Assembly (NCBI GenBank): GCA_023400985.1
Contig: JAEXEN010000027.1
Span: 124,001 to 188,000 of the forward strand
Source: Bacillota bacterium
Lineage (GTDB): Bacteria; Bacillota; Clostridia; Christensenellales; CAG-138
Direction: 5' to 3'
Length of the DNA: 64,000 bases
Under the pieces are notes generated by a model. It was not told the origin of the DNA. It did no database searches and worked only from the letters and a program-made list of their open reading frames with translations. Shown here one piece after another: positions 49,401 through 56,826 of the stretch. The first letter of the stretch is position 1. Every line of letters begins with the position of its first letter. A program made the position numbers and the translations under genes.

Positions 49401-50653
49401 CGCGCGAGGAGGTGGACCGCCTCGTGAAGGGCTGCACGGGCGTCAAGCGCACCACGGGCCAGCACCCGGGCGGCATCGTGATCGTTCCGGAGGAGCATGA
49501 CATCATGGAGTTTACGCCCATCCAGTACCCGGCGGACAACAAGGAAAAGAACATCGTCACCACGCATTTCGACTTCCACGCCATGGATGATAAGCTCGTG
49601 AAGCTCGATATCCTCGGGCACGACGATCCGACCGCTCTTCGGATGCTGCAGGACCTCACGGGCGTGGACCCCAAGACCATAGCGCTCGACGATCAAAACG
49701 TGATGTGTCTTTTTTCTTCCGACGAGCCGCTCAAGGTATCGCTCAATGCGCTCGGCTGCGACGTGGGGAGCCTTGCCGTACCGGAATTCGGCACGGTGTT
49801 CGTGCGCGAGAAAATACTCATGATGACGCGCCCCACCACCATGGAGGAGCTTGTGAGGATCTCCGGCCTCTCCCACGGCACCGACGTGTGGCTCGGGAAC
49901 GCGCAGGAGCTCGTGGCCGAGGGCATAGGTACGCTTTCGCAGGTCATCTGCACGCGCGATGATATCATGAACTATCTCATCCGCTGCGGGCTCGACCCCT
50001 CGATGTCCTTCAAGATCATGGAAAGCGTGCGAAAGGGGAAGGGCGTATCAGAGGAGATGGAAAGCGCCATGCAAAGCGTATCCGTGCCGGCGTGGTTCAT
50101 AGGCTCCTGCAAAAAGATCAAATATCTGTTCCCGCGCGCGCACGCCGCCGCGTATGTGATGATGGCGTTTCGCGTGGCCTACTATAAGGTATATCATCCG
50201 CTCGAGTTTTACGTGACTTACTTCACCGTGCGAGCCGACGCGTTCGATATCGCCTACGCCTCGGGCGGCGCGGAAATGGTGTTGAAACGCATCAAGGACA
50301 TGCGCAAGAACGAAAACGACCTCGAGCAAAAGCAAAAGGACCTCATCACCATCCTCGAGGTGGTGTACGAGATGAACCTAAGGGGCATCGAGCTTCTCGA
50401 TGTGGATGTATATAAGTCCGCCGCCAAGGAATTCAAAATAGAAAACGGGGCCATCCGCCCTCCGTTTCTCGCGGTGGCGGGCGTTGGGGAAAACGCCGCG
50501 GAGGGCATCGCGAAAGCGCAAAACGGCCACCCCTACGCCTCCGTTGAGGAATTCCGCATGCGCACCCGTTGTAACAGCGCCGTCATCAAGAACCTCTGCG
50601 ACGTGGGCTGCCTGAACGATCTGCCCGAAACGAACCAATTGAGTTTGTTTTAA
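46418..50653 (+). CDS. polC: DNA polymerase III subunit alpha, PolC type, with degenerate exonuclease
   Basis: A 1411-residue replicative polymerase of Gram-positive type. The OB domain lies near residues 200-300. The PHP domain is intact (ELHLHTQMSSMDAL; GHKAVAITDHGVVQAFPAA). The inserted DnaQ-like exonuclease keeps its fold (VNPAVPVEPKLLKRAGVTQE) but lacks catalytic motifs: DxE(TTG) is replaced by SCL at residues 400-402, and the HNxxFD block by FDAERMKL at about 479-486. The zinc motif CPNCRHSEFD and the polymerase site KTPDIDLNFSGEYQ (D939, D941) are kept. The start is the ATG at 46418, with a weak GGGGG site. This is a single uninterrupted frame. Confidence 0.95.
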   Translation: MDERLQNIFLQNGAEGAELANVRLHKRDNRLEAAVRLKQPLAAPVREKIRADMERLMAGLQVELCFEPSEAGSAPPEVSVPDAGRIISEWCDFDPFVRPALVPSYCEMDGQNMTVRIPERLSGKFCTESDVRAFCEHMKGTYGVSLSIAVVGDPKLAAPEYVSPEELIREEVKNASKPAAKAKGSGGSVGAILGGPIRLDKLMKQSELEETAGTVTIQGEIINLELRPTKAGGGIINAAITDLSGTTLIKLFFKKGEEKLYQKIEDVKNDGDYLVVHGPYRLDQFLGRMCVFPDAVSRVKKPRREDTAEETRVELHLHTQMSSMDALVKPEDAVNTAARFGHKAVAITDHGVVQAFPAAVSAAEKLKKSGKDIKVVLGVEGYLIPDCELIPFQSEYVAVSCLFTRGVGRAHIFEFAAARFDGDTVKESFRTLVNPAVPVEPKLLKRAGVTQEELADACTLKEALASLAAFCGDSIKVVFDAERMKLISAGADEVSVSFGKLFVDIGMLAHYLRRDLKAVTLPSAARAFCADCAAEEALSAPERARALAGVTEAILKELQEKNIESLPLSDCDPPVHVKGRRSNYHIILLAKNHEGLMNLYRLVSYSHLEHLKKVPQIPRSLLNIHRQGIIVGSACEAGEVFRAVLDEKDEEALVTTASFYDYLEIQPVGNNEFLLRDGKVKDIEGLRNLNRRIVALGDQLNKPVVATGDVHFLNPEDAVFRAILMHAREFKDAEQQAPLYFKTTADMLEEFSYLGEDRAFEVVVTNPNAIADSCERMKPYLDEKRTYAPTFPGANDELTDMAMKRAHELYGDVLPDMVQARLDKELKSIIGNGYASLYLMAQRLVKKSLDDGYLVGSRGSVGSSFVATMAGITEVNPLSPHYVCPNCRHSEFDVDREKYACGVDMPDKNCPKCDAKYQKLGYDIPFEVFLGFKGDKTPDIDLNFSGEYQPVAHKFTEVMFGEGHAFRAGTISGLQDKTVYGYVKSYCDDNKIVASREEVDRLVKGCTGVKRTTGQHPGGIVIVPEEHDIMEFTPIQYPADNKEKNIVTTHFDFHAMDDKLVKLDILGHDDPTALRMLQDLTGVDPKTIALDDQNVMCLFSSDEPLKVSLNALGCDVGSLAVPEFGTVFVREKILMMTRPTTMEELVRISGLSHGTDVWLGNAQELVAEGIGTLSQVICTRDDIMNYLIRCGLDPSMSFKIMESVRKGKGVSEEMESAMQSVSVPAWFIGSCKKIKYLFPRAHAAAYVMMAFRVAYYKVYHPLEFYVTYFTVRADAFDIAYASGGAEMVLKRIKDMRKNENDLEQKQKDLITILEVVYEMNLRGIELLDVDVYKSAAKEFKIENGAIRPPFLAVAGVGENAAEGIAKAQNGHPYASVEEFRMRTRCNSAVIKNLCDVGCLNDLPETNQLSLF

Positions 50654-50663
50654 AACATAATGC

Positions 50664-50693
50664 TTGCTATTTGGGGGACAACTATGGTATAAT
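50664..50693 (+). promoter_or_regulatory. rimP: promoter of the rimP-nusA-infB operon
   Basis: TTGCTA (50664-50669) and TATAAT (50688-50693) with an 18-base spacer, directly after polC. The -35 is partial and the -10 is perfect. Confidence 0.72.
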
Positions 50694-50729
50694 CCTTGCG
50701 TTGACGGCTTCATGCCGATTTGGAAGCAA

Positions 50730-50755
50730 AAAGAGTGGGCGTAATCCCACTCTTT
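50730..50755 (+). promoter_or_regulatory. rimP: rimP leader hairpin (probable attenuator)
   Basis: AAAGAGTGGG (50730-50739) pairs perfectly with CCCACTCTTT (50746-50755), followed by CGTTTT, some 20 bases before rimP. A similar hairpin stands before rimP-nusA in many Firmicutes. In Bacillus subtilis the operon is autoregulated by NusA-stimulated termination in its leader, so the same is inferred here. Confidence 0.65.
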
Positions 50756-50776
50756 CGTTTTGAGCAGGAGGGCTTT

Positions 50777-51232
50777 TTGCGAACAACCGAAACCGTGGAC
50801 GCGCTTTTGCGCCCCGTCGTGACCTCTTTGGGCTACGAGCTCGACGAGGTGGAGTATAAAAAAGAGCAGGGAAATTGGGTACTCACACTGTACCTCGATT
50901 CGGATAAACCCATCACCATCGATGACTGCGAGCGGGTAAGCCGCGCCGTGGAACCGGTTTTGGATACTGCGGACCCCATCGAGCAAGCCTATTATTTAAG
51001 CGTTTCTTCCATCGGCCTCGACAGACCTCTCAAAAAGGATAAAGATTTTTCACGCAATCTCGATAAGCCGCTCGACGTCAGGCTTTACGCGCCCATCGAT
51101 AAAAAAAAGGAATATACGGGTACGCTTCTTAGCTTCAACGAGGAAAGCTTCACGCTCAAATTAAAAGGCGGCGCCGAGCTCACGATCAAGCGCAGGGATG
51201 CGTCGAGCGTAAAACCGCATTTGGATTTTTAA
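50777..51232 (+). CDS. rimP: ribosome maturation factor RimP
   Basis: A 151-residue protein for 30S subunit assembly. It has LGYELDEVEYKKEQGNWVLT, ITIDDCERVSRAVEPVLD and VSSIGLDRPLKKDKDF, all RimP signatures. The C-terminal SH3-like part begins at YAPIDKKKEYTGTL. The start is the TTG at 50777, five bases after AGGAGG; the frame is open upstream to 50720 only through the leader hairpin. It heads the rimP-nusA-rnpM-ylxQ-infB operon. Confidence 0.95.
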   Translation: MRTTETVDALLRPVVTSLGYELDEVEYKKEQGNWVLTLYLDSDKPITIDDCERVSRAVEPVLDTADPIEQAYYLSVSSIGLDRPLKKDKDFSRNLDKPLDVRLYAPIDKKKEYTGTLLSFNEESFTLKLKGGAELTIKRRDASSVKPHLDF

Positions 51233-51235
51233 AAG

Positions 51236-51398
51236 TATTACTCCGGCAGCAAACAGTCGGGAAAAATTGCCGAAGGATTTTACCGCCAATTAAGGCGGAT
51301 GACGCAGGCGGGCTCGGAGCGCCCGCTCAAGGAGGACAACGCAGAGTGGCGGCAAAAAGACAAGGCTAGATTTCCGAATGTTTGCTGCCGGAGTAATA
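51236..51398 (+). promoter_or_regulatory. 163-nt structured element closed by a 19-bp inverted repeat, upstream of nusA
   Basis: TATTACTCCGGCAGCAAAC (51236-51254) is the exact reverse complement of GTTTGCTGCCGGAGTAATA (51380-51398). Nested inside are TTGCCG (51267-51272) with CGGCAA (51350-51355), CCGCC (51283-51287) with GGCGG (51294-51298), and GCGGGC (51308-51313) with GCCCGC (51321-51326). Together they make a closed multibranch fold. It ends 39 bases before the nusA ATG. It may be a leader RNA, an RNase III processing site or a non-autonomous mobile repeat. No known class was recognised. Confidence 0.7.
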
Positions 51399-51437
51399 AA
51401 ATACTATTTGATATATTACAGCAAGGGAGAGAATACC

Positions 51438-52538
51438 ATGAATGCCGAATTCATCGAGGCGCTCAACCAAATAGAAAGGGACAGGAAGATCAGCAAAGAT
51501 ATCCTCATCGACGCGTTCGAGTCCGCCCTGATCGCGGCCTACAAGCGCAACTCCGGTTCGTCCGGCAATGTGCGCGCGGTGGTCGACAGAGAAACGGGCG
51601 AGGTGCAGATATTTGCCTCCAAAACGGTGGTGACAGAGGTCGAGAACCCGCATGTTGAGATTTCCCTCGAAAAGGCGCGCGCCATCAACCATCTTTACGA
51701 GGTGGGCGACGTGCTTGAAGAGGAGATAAGCCCCAAAAGCTTCGGCCGCATCGCGGCGCAGACCGCCAAGCAGGTGGTCGTACAGCGCATCCGCGAGGCC
51801 GAGCGCGGCGTGATCTTCGATGAATTCGTGGAAAAGGAAAACGAGGTATTGACGGCTATCGTGCAGCGCGCCGAGAAAAACGGCGTATATGTGGAGCTTG
51901 GCCGTACCGATGGCCTTATCGCCGCCAACGAGACCATACCGGGCGAGGAATACAACACCAGCGACCGCATCAAGGTGTATGTGCTCGAGGTCAGGAAAAC
52001 CAACAAGGGCCCGCAGGTGCTTGTTTCGCGCACGCATCCGGGGCTTGTGAAGCGCCTGTTTGAGCTCGAAGTGCCGGAGATCCAAACCGGCGTCGTGCAA
52101 ATAAAGTCCATCGCGCGCGAGGCGGGCTTCCGCACTAAGGTAGCCGTGCACTCCACCGACTCTCAGGTGGACGCAGTAGGCGCATGCGTCGGGCAAAAGG
52201 GCATCCGCGTGGAACGCATCGTGAGCGAGCTTCATAATGAGAAGATCGATATCATCGAATGGGACAGCGACTCGGCCGTGTATATTGCCAAAGCGTTGAG
52301 CCCCGCCCGCGTGCTCATGGTCTACATCAATGAAGAGGAAAAGGCCGCAAAGGTGATCGTGCCGGATAACCAGCTTTCGCTCGCCATCGGCAAGGAAGGC
52401 CAGAACGTGCGCCTTGCCGCAAAGCTGACCGGTTGGAAGATCGATATCAAGAGCCAGTCGCAGGCCGAGCAGGAAGTGGATCTGTACGCGCCCGAGCCGG
52501 AACCGGAGCCGGAAAGCGGCGAGGAAGAAGCGGAATAA
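51438..52538 (+). CDS. nusA: transcription termination/antitermination protein NusA
   Basis: A 366-residue RNA-polymerase-binding factor. The N-terminal domain begins MNAEFIEALNQIERDRKISK. The S1 domain lies near residues 130-200 (VVQRAEKNGVYVELGRTDGL-like). KH1 and KH2 follow with GACVGQKGIRVERIVSEL and PDNQLSLAIGKEGQNVRLAA. It ends in an acidic tail (EPEPEPESGEEEAE) rather than extra C-terminal repeats, as in other Firmicutes. The start is the ATG at 51438 behind GGGAGAGAA, just downstream of the 163-nt structured element. Confidence 0.97.
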   Translation: MNAEFIEALNQIERDRKISKDILIDAFESALIAAYKRNSGSSGNVRAVVDRETGEVQIFASKTVVTEVENPHVEISLEKARAINHLYEVGDVLEEEISPKSFGRIAAQTAKQVVVQRIREAERGVIFDEFVEKENEVLTAIVQRAEKNGVYVELGRTDGLIAANETIPGEEYNTSDRIKVYVLEVRKTNKGPQVLVSRTHPGLVKRLFELEVPEIQTGVVQIKSIAREAGFRTKVAVHSTDSQVDAVGACVGQKGIRVERIVSELHNEKIDIIEWDSDSAVYIAKALSPARVLMVYINEEEKAAKVIVPDNQLSLAIGKEGQNVRLAAKLTGWKIDIKSQSQAEQEVDLYAPEPEPEPESGEEEAE

Positions 52539-52556
52539 GCGTAAGAGGAATTGCCG

Positions 52557-52829
52557 ATGACACAAAAAAAGGTACCGCTGCGCATGTGCGTGGGGTGCAG
52601 GCAGATGCGCCCGAAAAAAGAGCTTCTTCGGATCGTACGCACACCCGAGGGCGAGGTAAAGGCCGATAGAACGGGCCGCGCCGCCGGCAGGGGCGCATAC
52701 ATCTGCAAAAACATAGAATGTCTGGAGAAGGCAAAAAAGATCCGCGCGTTGGAGCGCGCGCTCGAACACGCCGTAGACGGCGATGTATTCGAGCGTCTCA
52801 AGGAGGAGGTCGCGCTTGCCGACGGATGA
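52557..52829 (+). CDS. rnpM: RNase P modulator RnpM (YlxR, DUF448)
   Basis: A 90-residue nucleic-acid-binding protein. The family core is RMCVGCRQMRPKKELLRIVR and GRAAGRGAYICKNIECLEKA. In Bacillus, YlxR (RnpM) was reported to bind RNase P RNA and to affect transcription. The start is the ATG at 52557 with AAGAGGAA upstream; a TTG two codons earlier is also in frame. It overlaps ylxQ by 14 bases, in the usual nusA-rnpM-ylxQ-infB order. Confidence 0.94.
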   Translation: MTQKKVPLRMCVGCRQMRPKKELLRIVRTPEGEVKADRTGRAAGRGAYICKNIECLEKAKKIRALERALEHAVDGDVFERLKEEVALADG

Positions 52830-53124
52830 AAAGCTGAAAAGCGCGCTTGGTTTTTCCATGCGCTCGGGAAATCTTCTTGCGGGCGATTTCGCCTGTGAGA
52901 ACGCCGTAAAAAAAGGTAAGGCTAAGCTTGTGGCGCTCGATACGGACGCGTCCATGAGCACCAAGGAAAGGTACACGGCTCTTTGCGAAAGGGCAAAGAT
53001 ACCGCTCGTGCTCGTGAAGGGCATGGGGGAGGCGGTCGGGAAGCCCGGCCGTATGATAGCGGCGGTCACGGACGCCTCTTTCGCGCGGATGGTCGGCGAT
53101 GCGTATGCCAATTCTAAACATTAA
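52816..53124 (+). CDS. L7Ae-family ribosomal-type protein YlxQ
   Basis: A 102-residue L7Ae/L30e-fold RNA-binding protein. The core GFSMRSGNLLAGDFACENAV, KAKLVALDTDAS and IPLVLVKGMGEAVGKPGRM fits the YlxQ branch, which binds K-turn-like RNA. The start is the TTG at 52816, six bases after AAGGAGGAGGT, inside the end of rnpM; no ATG with a site exists. Its RNA target is not known. Confidence 0.9.
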   Translation: MPTDEKLKSALGFSMRSGNLLAGDFACENAVKKGKAKLVALDTDASMSTKERYTALCERAKIPLVLVKGMGEAVGKPGRMIAAVTDASFARMVGDAYANSKH

Positions 53125-53249
53125 CGCATCGTCGCGGCGGCTCTTTTTGCGCAGGGCGGTGTCGCCTTCCGCTCAACGTAGCGCCGCTGCGTATCGCTCC
53201 GGTTCCTAGCCCTGCATCGAAAAGCGCTCGCCGCTTTGGATGCGTTAAT
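53120..53249 (+). other. long-range inverted repeat between ylxQ and infB
   Basis: ATTAACGCATC (53120-53130) is the exact reverse complement of GATGCGTTAAT (53239-53249), enclosing about 108 GC-rich bases with internal hairpins (GCGGCG and CGCCGC-type arms). It resembles in layout the element before nusA, but the arms differ. A third GTTAATATGC follows at about 53266. It may be an mRNA processing site or a repeat unit. No gene fits in 53125-53294. Confidence 0.55.
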
Positions 53250-53294
53250 ATTTTCCATTGGCAACACGTTAATATGCACGGGGGTAATGATTGA

Positions 53295-56195
53295 ATGGCA
53301 AAGGTCAAGGTCAACGATTTCGCAAAGGAGCTTGAGGCGCAGGCCGCAGAGCTTTTTGAGCGCATAAAGACAACGCAGGGCGAGGTAAGCGATGCGCTTC
53401 AAAACGTGCGCCGCGCCGAGGGCAGGCTTAAGGAAAAGGAGGAGGCCCAGCACAAGGAGCGCATTGAGCGCGAAAAAAAGGAGCGCTTGATGGAGGTCCT
53501 CGCTTCCGACGTAGACCTTGCCTTCCATGTGGGAGCGCCCGATCATGACGAGACGGAGGAAAAGCCCGTCGCACAAAAGACCGAGAAAAAGACCGAAGTA
53601 AAAGCCGAGGAACCTCCCGCAGCCAAGGCGGAGGAAAAGCCGGAGGCTAAAAAGGCCGAGCCTAAGGCCGAGATAAAGGCGGAGGAAGCGCCGTCCGAAA
53701 AGGCGGAGCCCGCGGCGGCGGAGATGCAAAAGCCGAAGAAAACCGAGCCCGAGATCGCCGCGAAACCGGAAGTGGAAAAGAGCGCCGGCGGCTATCAGGC
53801 GCATCGCATCGACACGCCCGTTCAGGGCGGCCACAATGCGCCGCGCCCGCAGGGTCAGTACGGTCAAGGCGGTTATCAGCAGCGTCCGCAGGGCCAGTAC
53901 GGCCAAAACAGCGGTTACCAGCAGCGTCCGCAAGGGCAGCAAGGCGGCTACCAGCAGCGCCCGCAGGGCCAGTACGGCCAAGCTGGCGGCTATCAGCAGC
54001 GTCCGCAGGGCCAGTATGGTCAAGGCGGTTATCAGCAGCGCCCGCAGGGACAGCAGGGCGGCTATCAGCAGCGCCAGCAGGGAGGCTACTCTCAGGGTGG
54101 CTTCGATAAGGATAAAGACTATAAGCCCGGCTTCGACAGGCAGCGTCCGCAGGGCGCGCGCCCGCCGCAGAGCCGCACAGGCGCTCCCCGCAGCGGTGCG
54201 GGCGCTATCGCGCCTACACAGACCAAAGAGCGTGTGAGCAACTACGACCCCTCAAAGGGTGCCTATGCGCGCACCCGTGACGAGGAACGCAAGGCCAAAA
54301 ATAAAAAGACCATCCTCAAGGAGTCGGCGCCCGCCGTACCCGGCAGGACGGCAAACTGGGACGACGATGCTGTCGGCATCCGCAGGAGCGCGCGGCGCAA
54401 AACGCAGATGCTCGTGAAGAAGCCGGAGCCCGTCGTTATCGAAAAGGCGGTTATGACTACGGAAACCATCACGGTAAAGGATCTGTCCGAAAAGATCGGC
54501 AAGCCCGCGGCGGAGATCATCAAGAAGCTTTTCAAGATGGGCATCATGGCGACCATCAATCAGGAGCTCGATTATGATACCTGCGCGCTTGTGGCGGCGG
54601 ACTACAACATAGAGCTCGAATACCAGCTTACGAAAACCTTCGAGGACGTCTTGCAGGAGAGCAGCGACGAAGCGGATGAAAAGGAAGACCTCGTCATTCG
54701 CCCGCCGGTCGTCACCATCATGGGCCACGTGGATCACGGCAAGACCTCGCTGCTTGACGCCATACGCCATACCGACGTCGCCGAGGGCGAAGCAGGCGGA
54801 ATCACGCAGCACATAGGCGCGTATACGGTCACAAGAAACGGCCGGCAGATCACCTTCATCGATACGCCGGGCCACGAGGCGTTTACCGCCATGCGCGCGC
54901 GCGGCGCACAGGTGACGGATATCGTCATCCTCGTCGTGGCGGCGGACGACGGTATCAAGCCCCAGACGGTGGAGGCCATCAACCACGCCAAGGCGGCGGA
55001 GGTCCCCATCGTTGTCGCCATCAACAAGATAGACCGCCCGGGTGCGGACCCGGAGCGCGTAAAACAGCAGCTCACCGAGCACGGCCTCGTGGCGGAAGAA
55101 TGGGGCGGTCAAACCATTTGCGTTTCCGTCAGCGCCAAAACGGGACAAAACCTCGATACGCTTCTTGAAATGGTGCTTCTCCTTGCCGACGTGCAGGAAT
55201 TGAAGGCCAATCCCAACCGCATCGCGCGGGGCACCATCATCGAAGCCGAGCTCGACAAGGGCCGCGGTCCCGTGGCGACGGTGCTCGTGCAAAACGGTAC
55301 CCTCAAGATCGGCGATACCATCGTTGCAGGCACGGCCTACGGCCGCGTGCGCGCCATGATGGACGACAAGGGCAGGCGCGTCACTATCGCCGGCCCAAGC
55401 CAGCCGGTGGAGGTATTGGGCTTCTCCGAAGTGCCTGCCGCGGGCGATACCATGAACGTAGCCGAGATCGATAAGCTCTCGCGCAACGTCGCGGAGGAGC
55501 GCCGCGCCAAGCAGAAGACTGAGCAGCTCAAAAACCTCTCCAAGGTCACGCTGGACGATCTGTTCAGCCAGATCGAGGAGGGTCAGGTCAAGGACCTTAA
55601 TATCATCGTGAAGGCCGACGTGCAGGGCAGCGCCGAGGCGGTGAAGGCCGCGCTCGAGAAGCTTTCCAACGCCGAGGTCCGCGTGCGCTGCATCCACAGC
55701 GGCGTGGGCGCCATCACGGGTTCGGACATCATGTTCGCCTCCGCGTCAAACGCCATCATCATCGGCTTTAACGTCAGGCCTGACGCGCAGGCGCGCGCCA
55801 CCATGGAGCGTGAGAAGGTGGACGTCCGCTTCTACGATATCATCTACAAGGCCACCGAGGACGTGGAGCAGGCCATGAAGGGCATGTTTAAGCCCGTCTT
55901 TAAGGAAGTGGAGCTCGGCCGAGCGTCGGTTCGCAACACCTTTAAGGTCAGTGGCGTGGGCACCATCGCGGGCTCCTATGTGCAGGACGGCAAGGTCGCC
56001 AGAAACGCACAAGCGCGCGTGGTGCGCGACGGCGTCGTGGTGTTCGACGGCAAGATCGGTTCCCTCAAGCGTTTCAAAGACGACGCGCGCGAAGTGGCGG
56101 CCGGCTATGAGTGCGGCATCGGCTTCGACGGCTTCAACGACGTCAAGGAAGGCGATGTGATTGAGGCGTATGTGATGGAAGAGGTAAAGCGCTAA
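53295..56195 (+). CDS. infB: translation initiation factor IF-2 with prion-like repeat region
   Basis: A 966-residue translational GTPase that delivers fMet-tRNA to the 30S subunit. Residues 1-90 include a coiled, charged N-terminus; about 90-170 is Ala/Glu/Lys/Pro-rich. About 185-270 is a Q/G/Y tandem repeat (RPQGQYGQGGYQQ units). The IF2_N domain is near 390-440 (TVKDLSEKIGKPAAEIIKKL). The GTPase motifs are GHVDHGKTSLLDAIR (about 474), DTPGHEAF, NKIDRPG and SAKTGQN. The C-terminal fMet-tRNA-binding domain is complete. The start is the ATG at 53295. The length and repeat region exceed those of typical Firmicutes IF2. Confidence 0.97.
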   Translation: MAKVKVNDFAKELEAQAAELFERIKTTQGEVSDALQNVRRAEGRLKEKEEAQHKERIEREKKERLMEVLASDVDLAFHVGAPDHDETEEKPVAQKTEKKTEVKAEEPPAAKAEEKPEAKKAEPKAEIKAEEAPSEKAEPAAAEMQKPKKTEPEIAAKPEVEKSAGGYQAHRIDTPVQGGHNAPRPQGQYGQGGYQQRPQGQYGQNSGYQQRPQGQQGGYQQRPQGQYGQAGGYQQRPQGQYGQGGYQQRPQGQQGGYQQRQQGGYSQGGFDKDKDYKPGFDRQRPQGARPPQSRTGAPRSGAGAIAPTQTKERVSNYDPSKGAYARTRDEERKAKNKKTILKESAPAVPGRTANWDDDAVGIRRSARRKTQMLVKKPEPVVIEKAVMTTETITVKDLSEKIGKPAAEIIKKLFKMGIMATINQELDYDTCALVAADYNIELEYQLTKTFEDVLQESSDEADEKEDLVIRPPVVTIMGHVDHGKTSLLDAIRHTDVAEGEAGGITQHIGAYTVTRNGRQITFIDTPGHEAFTAMRARGAQVTDIVILVVAADDGIKPQTVEAINHAKAAEVPIVVAINKIDRPGADPERVKQQLTEHGLVAEEWGGQTICVSVSAKTGQNLDTLLEMVLLLADVQELKANPNRIARGTIIEAELDKGRGPVATVLVQNGTLKIGDTIVAGTAYGRVRAMMDDKGRRVTIAGPSQPVEVLGFSEVPAAGDTMNVAEIDKLSRNVAEERRAKQKTEQLKNLSKVTLDDLFSQIEEGQVKDLNIIVKADVQGSAEAVKAALEKLSNAEVRVRCIHSGVGAITGSDIMFASASNAIIIGFNVRPDAQARATMEREKVDVRFYDIIYKATEDVEQAMKGMFKPVFKEVELGRASVRNTFKVSGVGTIAGSYVQDGKVARNAQARVVRDGVVVFDGKIGSLKRFKDDAREVAAGYECGIGFDGFNDVKEGDVIEAYVMEEVKR
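53830..54110 (+). repeat. in-frame tandem repeat inside infB
   Basis: Six full units of about 33-42 bases encode RPQGQYGQGGYQQ, RPQGQYGQNSGYQQ, RPQGQQGGYQQ, RPQGQYGQAGGYQQ, RPQGQYGQGGYQQ and RPQGQQGGYQQ, then a partial RQQGGYSQGG. The DNA units (CGTCCGCAGGGCCAGTACGG type) are nearly identical, so recent slippage or recombination is likely. Confidence 0.95.
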
Positions 56196-56420
56196 GCGCT
56201 TTCGCACGCAAGACCATAGGCCTTGGCCCGAAAGGCTCCGGCTTTGCCAGACGTGCACATATCGTCAAAGCCGGAATGAAATCAAGGGGCTGTGACCCCT
56301 TGATAATTCCCAGGGGGTCGGGAGCCCTGCCCCCGACCCCCCGTAGGGGCGGATATCATCCACCCGCGAGAACACGCGTACCCCGATATCCTATAGGGAA
56401 CGGTCTTGACCGTTGCGTGA
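56196..56420 (+). repeat. composite hairpin repeat, copy 5, inside the infB-rbfA gap
   Basis: Modules in order: ACCATAGGCCTTGGCC, GGCTCCGGCTTTGCCAG with TCAAAGCCGG, TCAAGGGGCTGTGACCCCTT, GGGGGTCGGGAGCCCTGCCC, GTAGGGGCGGATATCATCCA, and GAACGGTCTTGACCGTT. It interrupts an operon whose other gaps are nearly zero. It has no T-run, so it need not stop transcription. Confidence 0.82.
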
Positions 56421-56448
56421 TAACCAACCACCCCGGAAAGGAACCACT

Positions 56449-56826
56449 ATGTCGGTCAGATACCAAAGGCTCGGCGAGGAGCTTAAAAAAACCATCAGCG
56501 AGATCGTGCGCGACCTTCGCGACCCGCGCGTTACGGACATGGTCACCATCATGAACGTGGAGGTCACCAACGACCTCAAATGGGCCAAGGTGAAGGTGAG
56601 CGTGTACGATCAATCCGAGCAGGCGCGTCTTGACGCCGTAAGCGCTCTCAACAGCGCGAACGGTTTCATTGCCCGCGAGATCGGCAGACGCATGGAGATA
56701 CGCCGCATCCCGCAGCTTAAATTCGTGCTCGATAGTTCCATCGAATACAGCGTCCATATTTCGGAGATCATCGCGGGGCTTCATATTCCGCAAAGCGGGG
56801 AGAAAGATGACGGGGAGTCCGATTGA
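56449..56826 (+). CDS. rbfA: ribosome-binding factor A
   Basis: A 125-residue 30S maturation factor with a KH-like fold. It starts VRYQRLGEELKKTISEIVRD and has DPRVTDMVTIMNVEVTNDLK and RRIPQLKFVLDSSIEYSVHI. The start is the ATG at 56449 behind GGAAAGGAACC; upstream sequence is the composite repeat. It overlaps nrnA by 20 bases. Confidence 0.96.
   Translation: MSVRYQRLGEELKKTISEIVRDLRDPRVTDMVTIMNVEVTNDLKWAKVKVSVYDQSEQARLDAVSALNSANGFIAREIGRRMEIRRIPQLKFVLDSSIEYSVHISEIIAGLHIPQSGEKDDGESD

Noticed and set aside
51299..51658. Possible small gene within the nusA leader
   Set aside because: The frame starts inside the structured element and then runs out of frame through nusA. There is no suitable ribosome binding site and no family similarity.
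53830..54110. Possible CRISPR-like or non-coding tandem array
   Set aside because: The units are in frame within infB, have no unique spacers, and encode a regular peptide repeat.
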